Assembly (NCBI GenBank): GCA_022566515.1
Contig: JADFIT010000004.1
Span: 1-60,720 of the forward strand
Length of the DNA stretch: 60,720 nucleotides
DNA from: Gemmatimonadota bacterium
GTDB taxonomy: Bacteria > Gemmatimonadota > Gemmatimonadetes > Gemmatimonadales > GWC2-71-9
Direction: 5' to 3'
Shown here: positions 54,025 to 60,720 of the stretch, piece by piece
Layout: each line of letters begins with the position of its first letter
Position numbering within the stretch: the first letter of the stretch is position 1
Program-made: the position numbers and the translations under genes
The notes under the pieces: model-generated
Seen by the model: the letters and a program-made list of their open reading frames with translations, nothing else
Told to the model about the DNA's origin: nothing
The model's database searches: none

Positions 54025-55128
54025 ATGAGTGGGAAACGAACACCGTTCTACAATCTTCACGTCTCGTTGAACGCGAAGATGGCAGACTTCGTCGGCTTCC
54101 AAATGCCGATTCAGTATCCCACCGGTATTACGAAGGAACACGAGATCGTGCGCACCGGTGTCGGCGTGTTCGATGTGTCGCATATGGGAGAGTTCGAGAT
54201 CACCGGTCCGGACCGTAACGCCTTCGCCAACCGGGTAACGTGCAATGACGTCGGCGCGCTGAGGGACGGACAGGCGCAGTACTCCGCCTTGCTCGCCGAA
54301 AACGGAACTTTTATTGATGACTGCCTCGTCTATCGGTTTGATGACAAGATCATGATGGTCGTGAACGCAGCCAATATCGAAAAGGATTGGAAATTGCTCG
54401 TTCTGAAAAAGGCTGGCATCAACGTTCGGCTGCGCAACATCAGCGATGACGTTGCGTTGCTTGCCGTCCAAGGTCCCAAGAGCGAAGAGCTGGTTCAATC
54501 CCTGACCAAGATGAACCTGTCGCGCATCAAGTACTACCACTTTGAAACAGGCAAGGTTGGTGGCGTGGACTGCTTCATCTCCCGCACCGGTTACACGGGT
54601 GAAGACGGCTTCGAGCTGTACTTTCGACCCGCAGATGCCGAGGTGATGGGAAATACGCTGATCGGCCACGGCCGGGGGGAGCCGGTAGGGCTTGGCGCCA
54701 GAGATTCCCTGCGACTGGAAGCCGGCTATCCGCTCTACGGGAACGACATCGACGATACGGTCAACCCCTATGAGGCCGGCCTCGGGTGGATCGTGAAGCT
54801 GGATAAAGGCGCTCCGTTTACGGGCCGCACCGCCCTCGAAGCGGTGAAACGCGGAGACGTGAAGCGCAAGCTCGTCGGATTCAAGGTGCCCGAGAAAGGC
54901 TCCATCCCTCGCCATGGCTACGACGTGTACCTCAAGGGTACCAAGGTAGATACAGTCCGTAGCGGTGGCTTCGGACCCTCGGTGGGTGGAGCCATCGGTA
55001 CGACCTACTTACCGACCCATTCCGTCGATCCCGGAACCGAGATCGAAATCGATTGCCGCGGCACCAAGGTCAAAGCCGAGGTGGTGAAGATGCCGTTCTA
55101 CAAGGGCGGGAGTGTCAAGAAAAGCTAA
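54025..55128 (+). CDS. gcvT: Aminomethyltransferase (glycine cleavage T protein)
   Basis: T protein of the glycine cleavage system, moving the methylene group to tetrahydrofolate with release of ammonia. The 367-residue protein has the family length and motifs: PFYNLHVSLNAKMADFVGF at the N-terminus, GVFDVSHMGEFEI, the folate-contact Asp in NRVTCNDVG, SRTGYTGEDGFEL, and GLGARDSLRLEAG. AAAGGGAGCG precedes ATG 54025. GcvH and GcvP genes are not in the window. Confidence 0.95.
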   Translation: MSGKRTPFYNLHVSLNAKMADFVGFQMPIQYPTGITKEHEIVRTGVGVFDVSHMGEFEITGPDRNAFANRVTCNDVGALRDGQAQYSALLAENGTFIDDCLVYRFDDKIMMVVNAANIEKDWKLLVLKKAGINVRLRNISDDVALLAVQGPKSEELVQSLTKMNLSRIKYYHFETGKVGGVDCFISRTGYTGEDGFELYFRPADAEVMGNTLIGHGRGEPVGLGARDSLRLEAGYPLYGNDIDDTVNPYEAGLGWIVKLDKGAPFTGRTALEAVKRGDVKRKLVGFKVPEKGSIPRHGYDVYLKGTKVDTVRSGGFGPSVGGAIGTTYLPTHSVDPGTEIEIDCRGTKVKAEVVKMPFYKGGSVKKS

Positions 55129-55152
55129 CTCGGCGCGAAGAGCGGGGAAGTA

Positions 55153-55638
55153 ATGGCGGTGCGACTTGCCGTACTCACCATCTCCGACCTCGGCGCGGCT
55201 GGGGAACGGGCAGATACGTCGGGAGATTCGATCGTTGCGTGGGCCGGCGAGAACGGTTTTGAGGTGGCCGCAAGGGAACTGGTTCCCGACGAAAGCGACC
55301 GCATCGCCGGACATCTGTGCCGCTGGGCGGACGATGGAACCGCCGATCTCATAATCACAACCGGCGGCACCGGGTTCGGCCCGAGAGATGTCACGCCCGA
55401 GGCCACTCGGGCCGTGATAGATAGAGACGCGCCCGGAATTTCCGAAGCCATCCGGGCCGCCGGCTACGCCAAAAACCCGCGCGCCGCCTTGTCGCGCGGC
55501 GTCGCCGGTACGAGAGGCGCCGCGCTCATCGTCAACTTGCCGGGCAGCCCGGCCGGAGTGAGAGACGGTCTCGCGGTTCTCGGCCCCCTCGTCGAGCACG
55601 CCGTGAAACTGCTCACCAGCCAGCCAACGGATCACTGA
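55153..55638 (+). CDS. Molybdopterin adenylyltransferase-like protein (MoaB/Mog family)
   Basis: The 161-residue product has the MoCF-binding fold: VLTISDLGAAGERADTSGD at the N-terminus and the family core TTGGTGFGPRDVTPEAT, which binds molybdopterin. It would adenylylate molybdopterin before molybdenum insertion. GGGGAAG lies before the ATG. The stop shares a base with the next start (TGATG), so it is coupled to the sigma-54 activator gene. Whether it is closer to MoaB or Mog cannot be settled from sequence alone. Confidence 0.88.
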   Translation: MAVRLAVLTISDLGAAGERADTSGDSIVAWAGENGFEVAARELVPDESDRIAGHLCRWADDGTADLIITTGGTGFGPRDVTPEATRAVIDRDAPGISEAIRAAGYAKNPRAALSRGVAGTRGAALIVNLPGSPAGVRDGLAVLGPLVEHAVKLLTSQPTDH

Positions 55639-57179
55639 TGGCCGATACGATTCTCCTCACGATGGACGATCTCGAAACAGCGGTGCGTGTCAACGCCACC
55701 TTCGAGGCGGACGGCGAGAAGACCGTGCTGGTCTCGGCCATGGACGACATACCCGCCGCCGTGAAGGGCGCAAATCCCGACATCATCATCCTGACGGGCG
55801 CGCTGCACGAACGGCCGGCGCGGGCGTTGATCCAGTTGGCAAGAGTCCGCTCTACATCCACACTAGGCCTGCTCGAGGAGACGGAGCCCGATGCTCGGAA
55901 GATAGCGTTGGAACTGGGCCTCACCGGTTGGCTCGTCAAACCGGTGGACGGGCAACACGTCATGGCAACCGCCCGACGCCTGATGGAGCGGCGGCGCCTT
56001 CAGGAACGCACCGGCATCTTGGGAGAGAGTCCCGCCGTGCAGGAAATGCTCGTCAAGATCGAGCAAATGGCACCCGTGTCATCCACCGTGCTCATCGAGG
56101 GAGAATCGGGTACGGGCAAGGAACTCGCCGCGCACGCACTCCATGAACTCTCCAATAGAAGGGATCAGCCCTTCATCGCCGTGAACTGCTCCGCGTTGCC
56201 GGAGACCTTGCTCGAGTCCGAGCTTTTCGGACATGAAAAAGGTGCGTTCACGGGTGCGGCAGAACGCCGGCTCGGACGTTTCGAGCTCGCCCATAGGGGT
56301 ACGCTCTTCCTCGATGAAGTGGGCGACATGTCTCCCGCGACGCAAGTGAAACTGCTGCGCGTGTTGGAGAACCATTCCTTCTTCCGTGTAGGGGGGTCTG
56401 AGGCGATCCACGCCGATGTCCGCGTCGTGGTAGCGACGAACCGCAGGCTCAAAGAAGTGGTTGCGATGGGTGAGTTTCGCGAAGACCTGTTCTTCCGCAT
56501 CAACGTGCTGTCGATCTATCTGCCGCCGCTACGGGAGCGTCGCGGCGACATCCCCCTTCTGGTGCGTCACTTCGTCAAAGAGTTCAGCGAAGAACATAAT
56601 AGGCCCTTCCGTGGCATCACTCCCGAGGCAATGCAGTTGCTCGTCAGCGCGCACTGGCCCGGTAACGTGCGTCAGTTGCGCAATCTGATCGAGTCGATGG
56701 TCGTGCTTGCCCCCGGACAAGAGATTCGGGCCACGGACATCCCGTCGGACATACGCGAAGAGGGCACGAGATTGCTACCGATGCGCATGCCTGGTGGGGC
56801 ACCGAAGACGGCGGGTAGGGAATTGGAGTTCATCTTTCGCAGCCTCATGGACCTGAAGTTGAAGATGGAGGAACTCAGTCGCCGAATGGACCAGCATGCG
56901 TCACGTGGTGTCGAGGCGATCGAGGTGGGAGGTGGCAGCCCGTTTCGGTCGGCAGAGCCCGTCGCCGCCATCGACCTCTCAGGCTTTCCCCAAGCCGACG
57001 AGACAGACTTGGCCGAACCGGTGCTGTATCAACCCGGAATGACGATGGCAGATGCGGAAAAGGCCACCATTGAGGGGGCCCTGCGTGAGAACGCCGGAAA
57101 CCGCCGCAAAGCCGCCGAAACGCTGGGGATAGGCGAACGGACCCTTTACAGGAAAATCAAGGAGTACGGGTTGGCGTGA
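55638..57179 (+). CDS. Sigma-54-dependent activator with a degenerate receiver domain
   Basis: The 513-residue protein has an N-terminal receiver-like domain (about 1-118), an AAA+ sigma-54 domain (GESGTGKE, intact GAFTGA, GTLFLDEVGDM; about 130-365), a linker of about 110 residues with a helical stretch (LKLKMEELSRRMDQ) and a C-terminal Fis helix-turn-helix (NRRKAAETLGIGERTLYRKI). In the receiver the position of the phospho-acceptor Asp is Thr in DIIILTGALHE, while the Lys of WLVKPVD remains. The receiver therefore probably does not take phosphate from a kinase. No partner kinase is next to it. Confidence 0.88.
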   Translation: MADTILLTMDDLETAVRVNATFEADGEKTVLVSAMDDIPAAVKGANPDIIILTGALHERPARALIQLARVRSTSTLGLLEETEPDARKIALELGLTGWLVKPVDGQHVMATARRLMERRRLQERTGILGESPAVQEMLVKIEQMAPVSSTVLIEGESGTGKELAAHALHELSNRRDQPFIAVNCSALPETLLESELFGHEKGAFTGAAERRLGRFELAHRGTLFLDEVGDMSPATQVKLLRVLENHSFFRVGGSEAIHADVRVVVATNRRLKEVVAMGEFREDLFFRINVLSIYLPPLRERRGDIPLLVRHFVKEFSEEHNRPFRGITPEAMQLLVSAHWPGNVRQLRNLIESMVVLAPGQEIRATDIPSDIREEGTRLLPMRMPGGAPKTAGRELEFIFRSLMDLKLKMEELSRRMDQHASRGVEAIEVGGGSPFRSAEPVAAIDLSGFPQADETDLAEPVLYQPGMTMADAEKATIEGALRENAGNRRKAAETLGIGERTLYRKIKEYGLA

Positions 57180-57195
57180 GAGGCGAAGAAACCCA

Positions 57196-57224
57196 TTGAC
57201 ACTCGGGGTGGGCCACACCATGAT
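57196..57224 (+). promoter_or_regulatory. Candidate sigma-70 promoter for the FeS-GGDEF gene
   Basis: TTGACA (57196-57201), a 17-nt spacer and CATGAT (57219-57224, 4 of 6 matches to TATAAT) lie in the 98-nt gap before GTG 57278. Confidence 0.45.
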
Positions 57225-57277
57225 TGGCGCAGCCCTTGCAGCAATGGTGATCGCCGCTACAGCAGCGGAATAAACGC

Positions 57278-58957
57278 GTGCAGTTCGAAATCAACTCGGA
57301 TAAATGTGTGGCCTGCCTCGCGTGTGTCCGGGCGTGTCCGGCCGGGGCGGTGGCGGTGGAGGAAACGGACGTTGAGATCATCGACGACGCGTGCATTCAA
57401 TGCGGGGCGTGCGTTCCCGCGTGTCCGCACGACGCCATTGACGTTCGGGGAGACTTTAGCCGAGCGCTGGAGTTGGCCGTCGCGGGCGACGCCATACTGA
57501 TTCTGAGCGTCGAGGCCGAGATCCACTTCTACCCCCACACGCCGGAACAGATGGTGAACGCGTGCTATCGCGCGGGTTTCGGTATTGTCTACCGCGGTGT
57601 CTTGGGCGACGAGTTGGTGGCGGAAGGCTATCAGAGGCTTTGGGAAAAGGGTGGTTGGGGAACGATGATCCGGTCCAGTTGTCCGGTCGTCGTCGAAACC
57701 GTTCGGCGCGAATATCCCGACCTCGTTCCCTATTTGGCTCCTGTTCAAACCCCTGTGCAGGCAGAGGCCGGTTACATTCGGGCTAAACACGGGTCCGATG
57801 TGAAGGTGGTCTACGCCGGCGTCTGTATCACCGAGGGGGGTGAGGCGGTGGATGCGGCCATTACGCTGCATGAACTCGATGAACTGCTTCGCACCCGCCG
57901 GGTGGACGTGGCGAAGGAGGCACCGTTCTTCGACCGGATCCCCGAAGAGCGGAGGCGCCACATCAGTGCGGCGGGTGGGTTGCCCCTGCGGGTGCTGCAG
58001 GAGGAGCGCCACTCCAGCCGCCGATTCCGGAAGCTGCGGGGGCTGGGCCATCTGCCCATGATCGCTCGGGCGGTCACGGTGGACGAGATCGACCTGGGGT
58101 TTGTGGACCTGCTGCCTTGTGAGGGGTGTCTGGACCACCCCCTCCTGGGGCCAGCCGAGGAGTTGTACTACCGGAGGAAGGTGCAGGCGTCTCTGGAGCC
58201 ACCCCGGAGCCCGGAGCCGGTTTTGGAGCCCGACATCGAGGTGGACGTACGGGCCAAGTTCGAAGCGGCGGTCAACGGGCGGGAGAGCGTTGGTGAGGAG
58301 CAGATCGCCGCTGTCATCCAGCGGATCGGGACTGCTCCAGGTGGGCACCATTGGGACTGTGGCGCCTGTGGATTCGGCACCTGCCGCGAGTTCGCCGTGT
58401 CTCAGGTCAAGGGGCGGGCCGACCTCCGGCAATGCCCGCCATATCAGGAGCGAAAGGCTCGGCAAGCCCAGGAGGAGGCCGCGGTGGACGAGCTGACGGG
58501 GCTCGCCACTTTCCGAGTGTTGCGGGACAGTCTGCAGCAGGAGGTGGCGCGAGCGCGCCGGACTGAGGTCTCGTTTGCCGTGCTGTTCATTGATCTGGAC
58601 AACTTCAAAAACGTCAACGACCGGTACGGCCATGAAGAGGGCAACGAGGTGCTGAAGTTGGCGGCCGGGGTCATGGGGAGGACGGTGCGGGGTACTGATA
58701 TGGCGGCCCGCTATGGCGGTGATGAGTTCGTAGTCTTGCTCATCGGGACCGACCTGCATGGCGCCCAGAAGGTGGGGGAGCAGATCCGCCATGCGGTCGA
58801 GATGGCCGGCACGCGAGCCGGATATCCGGCGGGGATGGTGACGGTGTCGATCGGGGCTGCCCAATTCGACCTCAAGGACGACGACCCAGAGGTTCTGCAG
58901 CTTGCGGACAGGTCTTTGTACGAAGCCAAGGGTTCGGGCGGCAACCGGGTTATCTGA
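57278..58957 (+). CDS. Ferredoxin/[FeFe]-hydrogenase-like sensor fused to a diguanylate cyclase
   Basis: The 559-residue protein has: a ferredoxin unit with two 4Fe-4S sites (Cys10/13/16/20 and Cys39/42/45/49); a domain like the C-terminal part of Fe-only hydrogenase (about 60-330) keeping Cys at the three cluster loops (IRSSCPVV, AGVCITEGGE, LPCEGCLDH) but lacking the normal catalytic contexts; a third FeS motif (WDCGACGFGTCREF with a Cys 13 residues on); and a complete GGDEF domain (RYGGDEF, with the product-inhibition RGTD five residues before it). It should make c-di-GMP in response to redox state, possibly H2 or CO. GTG 57278 is the start. No hydrogenase genes are nearby. Confidence 0.85.
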   Translation: MQFEINSDKCVACLACVRACPAGAVAVEETDVEIIDDACIQCGACVPACPHDAIDVRGDFSRALELAVAGDAILILSVEAEIHFYPHTPEQMVNACYRAGFGIVYRGVLGDELVAEGYQRLWEKGGWGTMIRSSCPVVVETVRREYPDLVPYLAPVQTPVQAEAGYIRAKHGSDVKVVYAGVCITEGGEAVDAAITLHELDELLRTRRVDVAKEAPFFDRIPEERRRHISAAGGLPLRVLQEERHSSRRFRKLRGLGHLPMIARAVTVDEIDLGFVDLLPCEGCLDHPLLGPAEELYYRRKVQASLEPPRSPEPVLEPDIEVDVRAKFEAAVNGRESVGEEQIAAVIQRIGTAPGGHHWDCGACGFGTCREFAVSQVKGRADLRQCPPYQERKARQAQEEAAVDELTGLATFRVLRDSLQQEVARARRTEVSFAVLFIDLDNFKNVNDRYGHEEGNEVLKLAAGVMGRTVRGTDMAARYGGDEFVVLLIGTDLHGAQKVGEQIRHAVEMAGTRAGYPAGMVTVSIGAAQFDLKDDDPEVLQLADRSLYEAKGSGGNRVI

Positions 58958-58997
58958 CCAATTGAACGATGGAAGCATCCAGCCAAGTGGGAGAGAC

Positions 58998-59747
58998 GTG
59001 AAAGCCAAGAAAGACGATCCCGAGCAGGCATCGGCAGGCGAAGCGCAGGTTCCCCTTCGCAAGGCTCAGAGCGAGGCTCAGGCCGATCCTTGGGGGATAA
59101 GGCGGGCGGAGGTGTTGCTGGCCAGCCTCACGGGGGTGCTTTCTGCCAGGGTCGTGACGACACCGACCGGAGAGATTACGGAGGTCCACATACTGACGGA
59201 GGCCGGCCTCACGCCGAAGCAGACGGTGCGCAACGTCGAGAGCGCTCTGCTGGCCCAGCTCGGGATCAAGCTCGATCACCGGAAGATCAGCGTGGCGCAG
59301 ACTGCCGATGTCCTGCCCCTCGAGGCGATGGAAGACCGGGCGGTTCTGGAGAGGGCTAGAAGGCGGGGGGTCGTGTTCCGTAGGGTGGAGGTGACTCCGA
59401 CGAGCACTCAGCATAGGGTGACCGTCACCGTCACCATGGAGCGGGACGGGGAAGAGCTGGTGGCCCAGCAGGAGGCTGGGGACGCCGCCAAGATGCGCCT
59501 GGTGGCGGCCGCCCGGGCGTCTGTATCGATCTTGGACATCATGGTTGCCGGCGGTACCATCGACCTGGCCGGGGCTCAGCTCGTCGAGGCCTTCGACACC
59601 CGTTTGGCGTTCGTTGGGATCCACGTGCTGCAAGGCCGTGATGCCAGGCTACATGTGGGGACGTGTGAGGTGAAGGGGAGCGTGGAGCAGGCAGGGGCCC
59701 TGGCCGTCCTCGACGCGACCAACCGCTGGCTCACCTCGATGCTGTAG
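58998..59747 (+). CDS. Conserved-looking protein of unknown function
   Basis: A 249-residue soluble protein with no signal or membrane segment. After a charged, disordered start (about residues 1-30) comes an alpha/beta unit (about 32-90, LLASLTGVLSARVVTTPTG, VRNVESALLAQLGIKLDHR) that looks like a small ferredoxin-like or ACT-like fold. A second beta-rich half follows (about 125-249, VTVTVTMERDGEELVAQQ, LAVLDATNRWL). It starts at GTG 58998 (GGGAGAG before it), 40 bases after the GGDEF fusion gene, and ends at a strong terminator, so the two probably form one transcript. I do not recognise the family. Confidence 0.7.
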   Translation: MKAKKDDPEQASAGEAQVPLRKAQSEAQADPWGIRRAEVLLASLTGVLSARVVTTPTGEITEVHILTEAGLTPKQTVRNVESALLAQLGIKLDHRKISVAQTADVLPLEAMEDRAVLERARRRGVVFRRVEVTPTSTQHRVTVTVTMERDGEELVAQQEAGDAAKMRLVAAARASVSILDIMVAGGTIDLAGAQLVEAFDTRLAFVGIHVLQGRDARLHVGTCEVKGSVEQAGALAVLDATNRWLTSML

Positions 59748-59796
59748 CGAAGCTGGACAGCGGTTTGACAAAAACGCCATAACTTCCCACATTGGT

Positions 59797-59822
59797 CACC
59801 CCTTACGCGAGGGGTGTTTTCT
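59797..59822 (+). terminator. Intrinsic terminator
   Basis: CACCCCT-TACGCG-AGGGGTG is a perfect 7-bp stem followed by TTTTC. It ends the FeS-GGDEF transcript, 49 bases after the last stop codon. Confidence 0.85.
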
Positions 59823-59952
59823 AACTACAAGAGTCACAGCGTCTTAGCCATCTTCGGGAATGGTTGCGGCGCCTTCAGCGTCTTTACCCTTCTTGAGAAC
59901 AAGGATACTTAAGGAAAAGGGGGTGCCCCGGTTCGGAGTTACCAGCAATAGC

Positions 59953-60055
59953 GTAGCGGAGCGAATCCAGCTGTAGGAGCGAAGCGTCAGGGTGTGCCGT
60001 AGCGAGGCATGCCACTTCTCGAAACGCCTAGAGGCATGTGAGGAGGTGACGCTCG
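59953..60055 (+). other. Possible structured leader RNA
   Basis: In the 400-bp gap after the terminator several hairpins follow one another: AGCGGA/TCC-A-GCT (59955-59972), GTGTGCC/GGCATGC (59992-59998 with 60006-60012) and GCC/GGC (60026-60035). A longer-range stem pairs 59980-59989 (CGAAGCGTCA) with 60047-60055 (TGACGCTCG), enclosing the two later hairpins and an AGGAGG. The word GAGCGAA occurs twice. This looks like a regulatory leader, but I cannot match it to a known riboswitch class. Confidence 0.3.
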
Positions 60056-60114
60056 TGGATTCGATCATTGAGTTCTTGTGCCGTTTGTTTTTGCACGGTA
60101 CCGTTTCCTGGTAA
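60055..60114 (+). CDS. Possible small ORF (19 codons)
   Basis: GTG 60055 lies eight bases after a consensus AGGAGG (60041-60046) and opens a 19-residue hydrophobic peptide (MDSIIEFLCRLFLHGTVSW). The spacing is ideal, and the start lies in the long-range stem described for the leader. It could be a leader peptide or small membrane protein coupled to the next gene; it could also be chance. Confidence 0.3.
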   Translation: MDSIIEFLCRLFLHGTVSW

Positions 60115-60147
60115 GCTTCACCGGGGTTTTCTCCCTCTCCCCAAAAC

Positions 60148-60720
60148 GTGAAAATCCGGCCGCCGAGCATCAATTTCTACGTCTTCGCGATGTGTGGTAT
60201 TGCAGCATTCCTGTTGCTGCAAGCCGAGTGGCTGGTGTCGGGAGAACTGTTAAGCGCAGCTGCAACGGTATTGCTCATTGCGGTGGTCTCTGAGGCGGGA
60301 TCAGTTCGACTTGGCCTTGGCACCACCACGAGTTCAATCGCTTTCATTCCATTCTTCGCCGCCATAGTGTTGGTGGGCCCGGCCTGGGCGATGGCTGTTG
60401 GTGGTTTGACGCTATTCATTTCTAGTTTCCTGTTCAAACGAAAGCCCCTCGTGAAGGTGGCGTTCAATACTGCCAAGGAGGTTGTCGCAGTTGGTGCCAG
60501 CGGGGGCATCTACGTATTGCTCGGGGGTGTTCCGTCGCTGGGTGAATTCGCGCCGGCGATCCCTGCGTTCGCTGCGGCGGCGTTGATCTACTTCCCGCTC
60601 GACCAAGGCCTCCCGGCTATTGCAATTGCCCTCAGCACGAAAACGCGGCTGCGGGAAGCTTGGGGTCGGCTGGCTACTGGTCATCAGCTTTTGGATCTGG
60701 GCGCCAGCGCTGTAGCGTTG
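60148..60720 (+). CDS. Membrane sensor domain, N-terminal part (truncated by window end)
   Basis: The frame from GTG 60148 stays open to the last base (191 codons). It encodes about six hydrophobic helices (VFAMCGIAAFLLLQAEWLV, FIPFFAAIVLVGPAWAMAV, FNTAKEVVAVGASGGIYVLL). The pattern is like the membrane region in front of HD-GYP or GGDEF domains in several phyla, but the output domain is beyond the window, so this remains a guess. No ribosome-binding site is visible, and the GTG lies in a possible hairpin (TTCAC 60117-60121 with GTGAA 60148-60152, plus GTTTT with AAAAC). Confidence 0.6.
   Translation, partial: MKIRPPSINFYVFAMCGIAAFLLLQAEWLVSGELLSAAATVLLIAVVSEAGSVRLGLGTTTSSIAFIPFFAAIVLVGPAWAMAVGGLTLFISSFLFKRKPLVKVAFNTAKEVVAVGASGGIYVLLGGVPSLGEFAPAIPAFAAAALIYFPLDQGLPAIAIALSTKTRLREAWGRLATGHQLLDLGASAVAL

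Noticed and set aside
57220-57273. A 17-codon hydrophobic ORF before the FeS-GGDEF gene
   Set aside because: Its ATG lies inside the candidate -10 box and has no ribosome-binding site, so it would not be on the mRNA.
59765-59793. TTGACA with a CACATT at 17 nt as a promoter
   Set aside because: The -10 match is poor and the terminator at 59797 would stop the transcript at once.
59844-60173. A 109-codon minus-strand frame in the last intergenic region
   Set aside because: No ribosome-binding site and no recognisable domain. It also covers the leader hairpins, so the plus-strand reading is favoured, though not proven.
1-60720. CRISPR array, rRNA or tRNA genes, insertion sequences
   Set aside because: No regularly spaced repeats, rRNA signatures, cloverleaf folds or transposase genes were seen on either strand.

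Overview
The window is a dense, high-GC bacterial chromosome segment with short intergenic gaps, many 1-4 nt start/stop overlaps and frequent GTG starts. An SprA-type outer-membrane translocon gene, an SprA-linked glutaminyl cyclase, a double-membrane lipid pathway (LptF/LptG) and a full type IV pilus set point to a Gram-negative member of the FCB group. Gemmatimonadota is my best guess. This is inferred from gene content; there is no rRNA marker in the window.

Layout. 201-5839: housekeeping genes in convergent pairs (M24 peptidase/ctaA, nadC/lptG-lptF). 5887-12977: a two-gene unit of a 2065-residue SprA homologue and a lipoprotein-type glutaminyl-peptide cyclotransferase. 13053-17848: a ComEA-like protein and the pilus motor/platform genes pilB, pilT, pilC. 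18004-20595 (minus): an aspartokinase-diaminopimelate decarboxylase fusion. 20813-23889: pilS-pilR. 23870-33374: a run of methyltransferase, polyprenyl-phosphate sugar synthase and membrane glycosyltransferases, with a first major pilin gene inside it. 33696-36559: second pilin and pilV/W/X-like minor pilins. 36687-41320: pilMNOPQ. 41363-44223: a frameshifted Ig-like/beta-propeller lipoprotein. 44357-55638: housekeeping genes aroC-aroK, topA-trmFO-xerC-hslV-hslU, argF, gcvT and a mog-like gene. 55638-60720: a sigma-54 activator with a degenerate receiver, a ferredoxin/hydrogenase-like/GGDEF fusion, an unknown protein, a possible structured leader and a truncated membrane protein.

How it works together. 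Both pilin genes have a clear sigma-54 -24/-12 promoter, and both carry the same 14-nt element about 103 nt further upstream, as expected for enhancer control by the locally encoded PilS/PilR. The glycosyltransferase run next to the pilins suggests pilin O-glycosylation. PilB carries two exact 24-residue MshEN motifs, so it probably binds c-di-GMP; the redox-type diguanylate cyclase 42 kb downstream could be one source of that signal. The most striking unit is sprA plus glutaminyl cyclase: the SprA signal peptide is predicted to end in AGA followed directly by Gln, the arrangement known in Bacteroidetes as the Q-rule.
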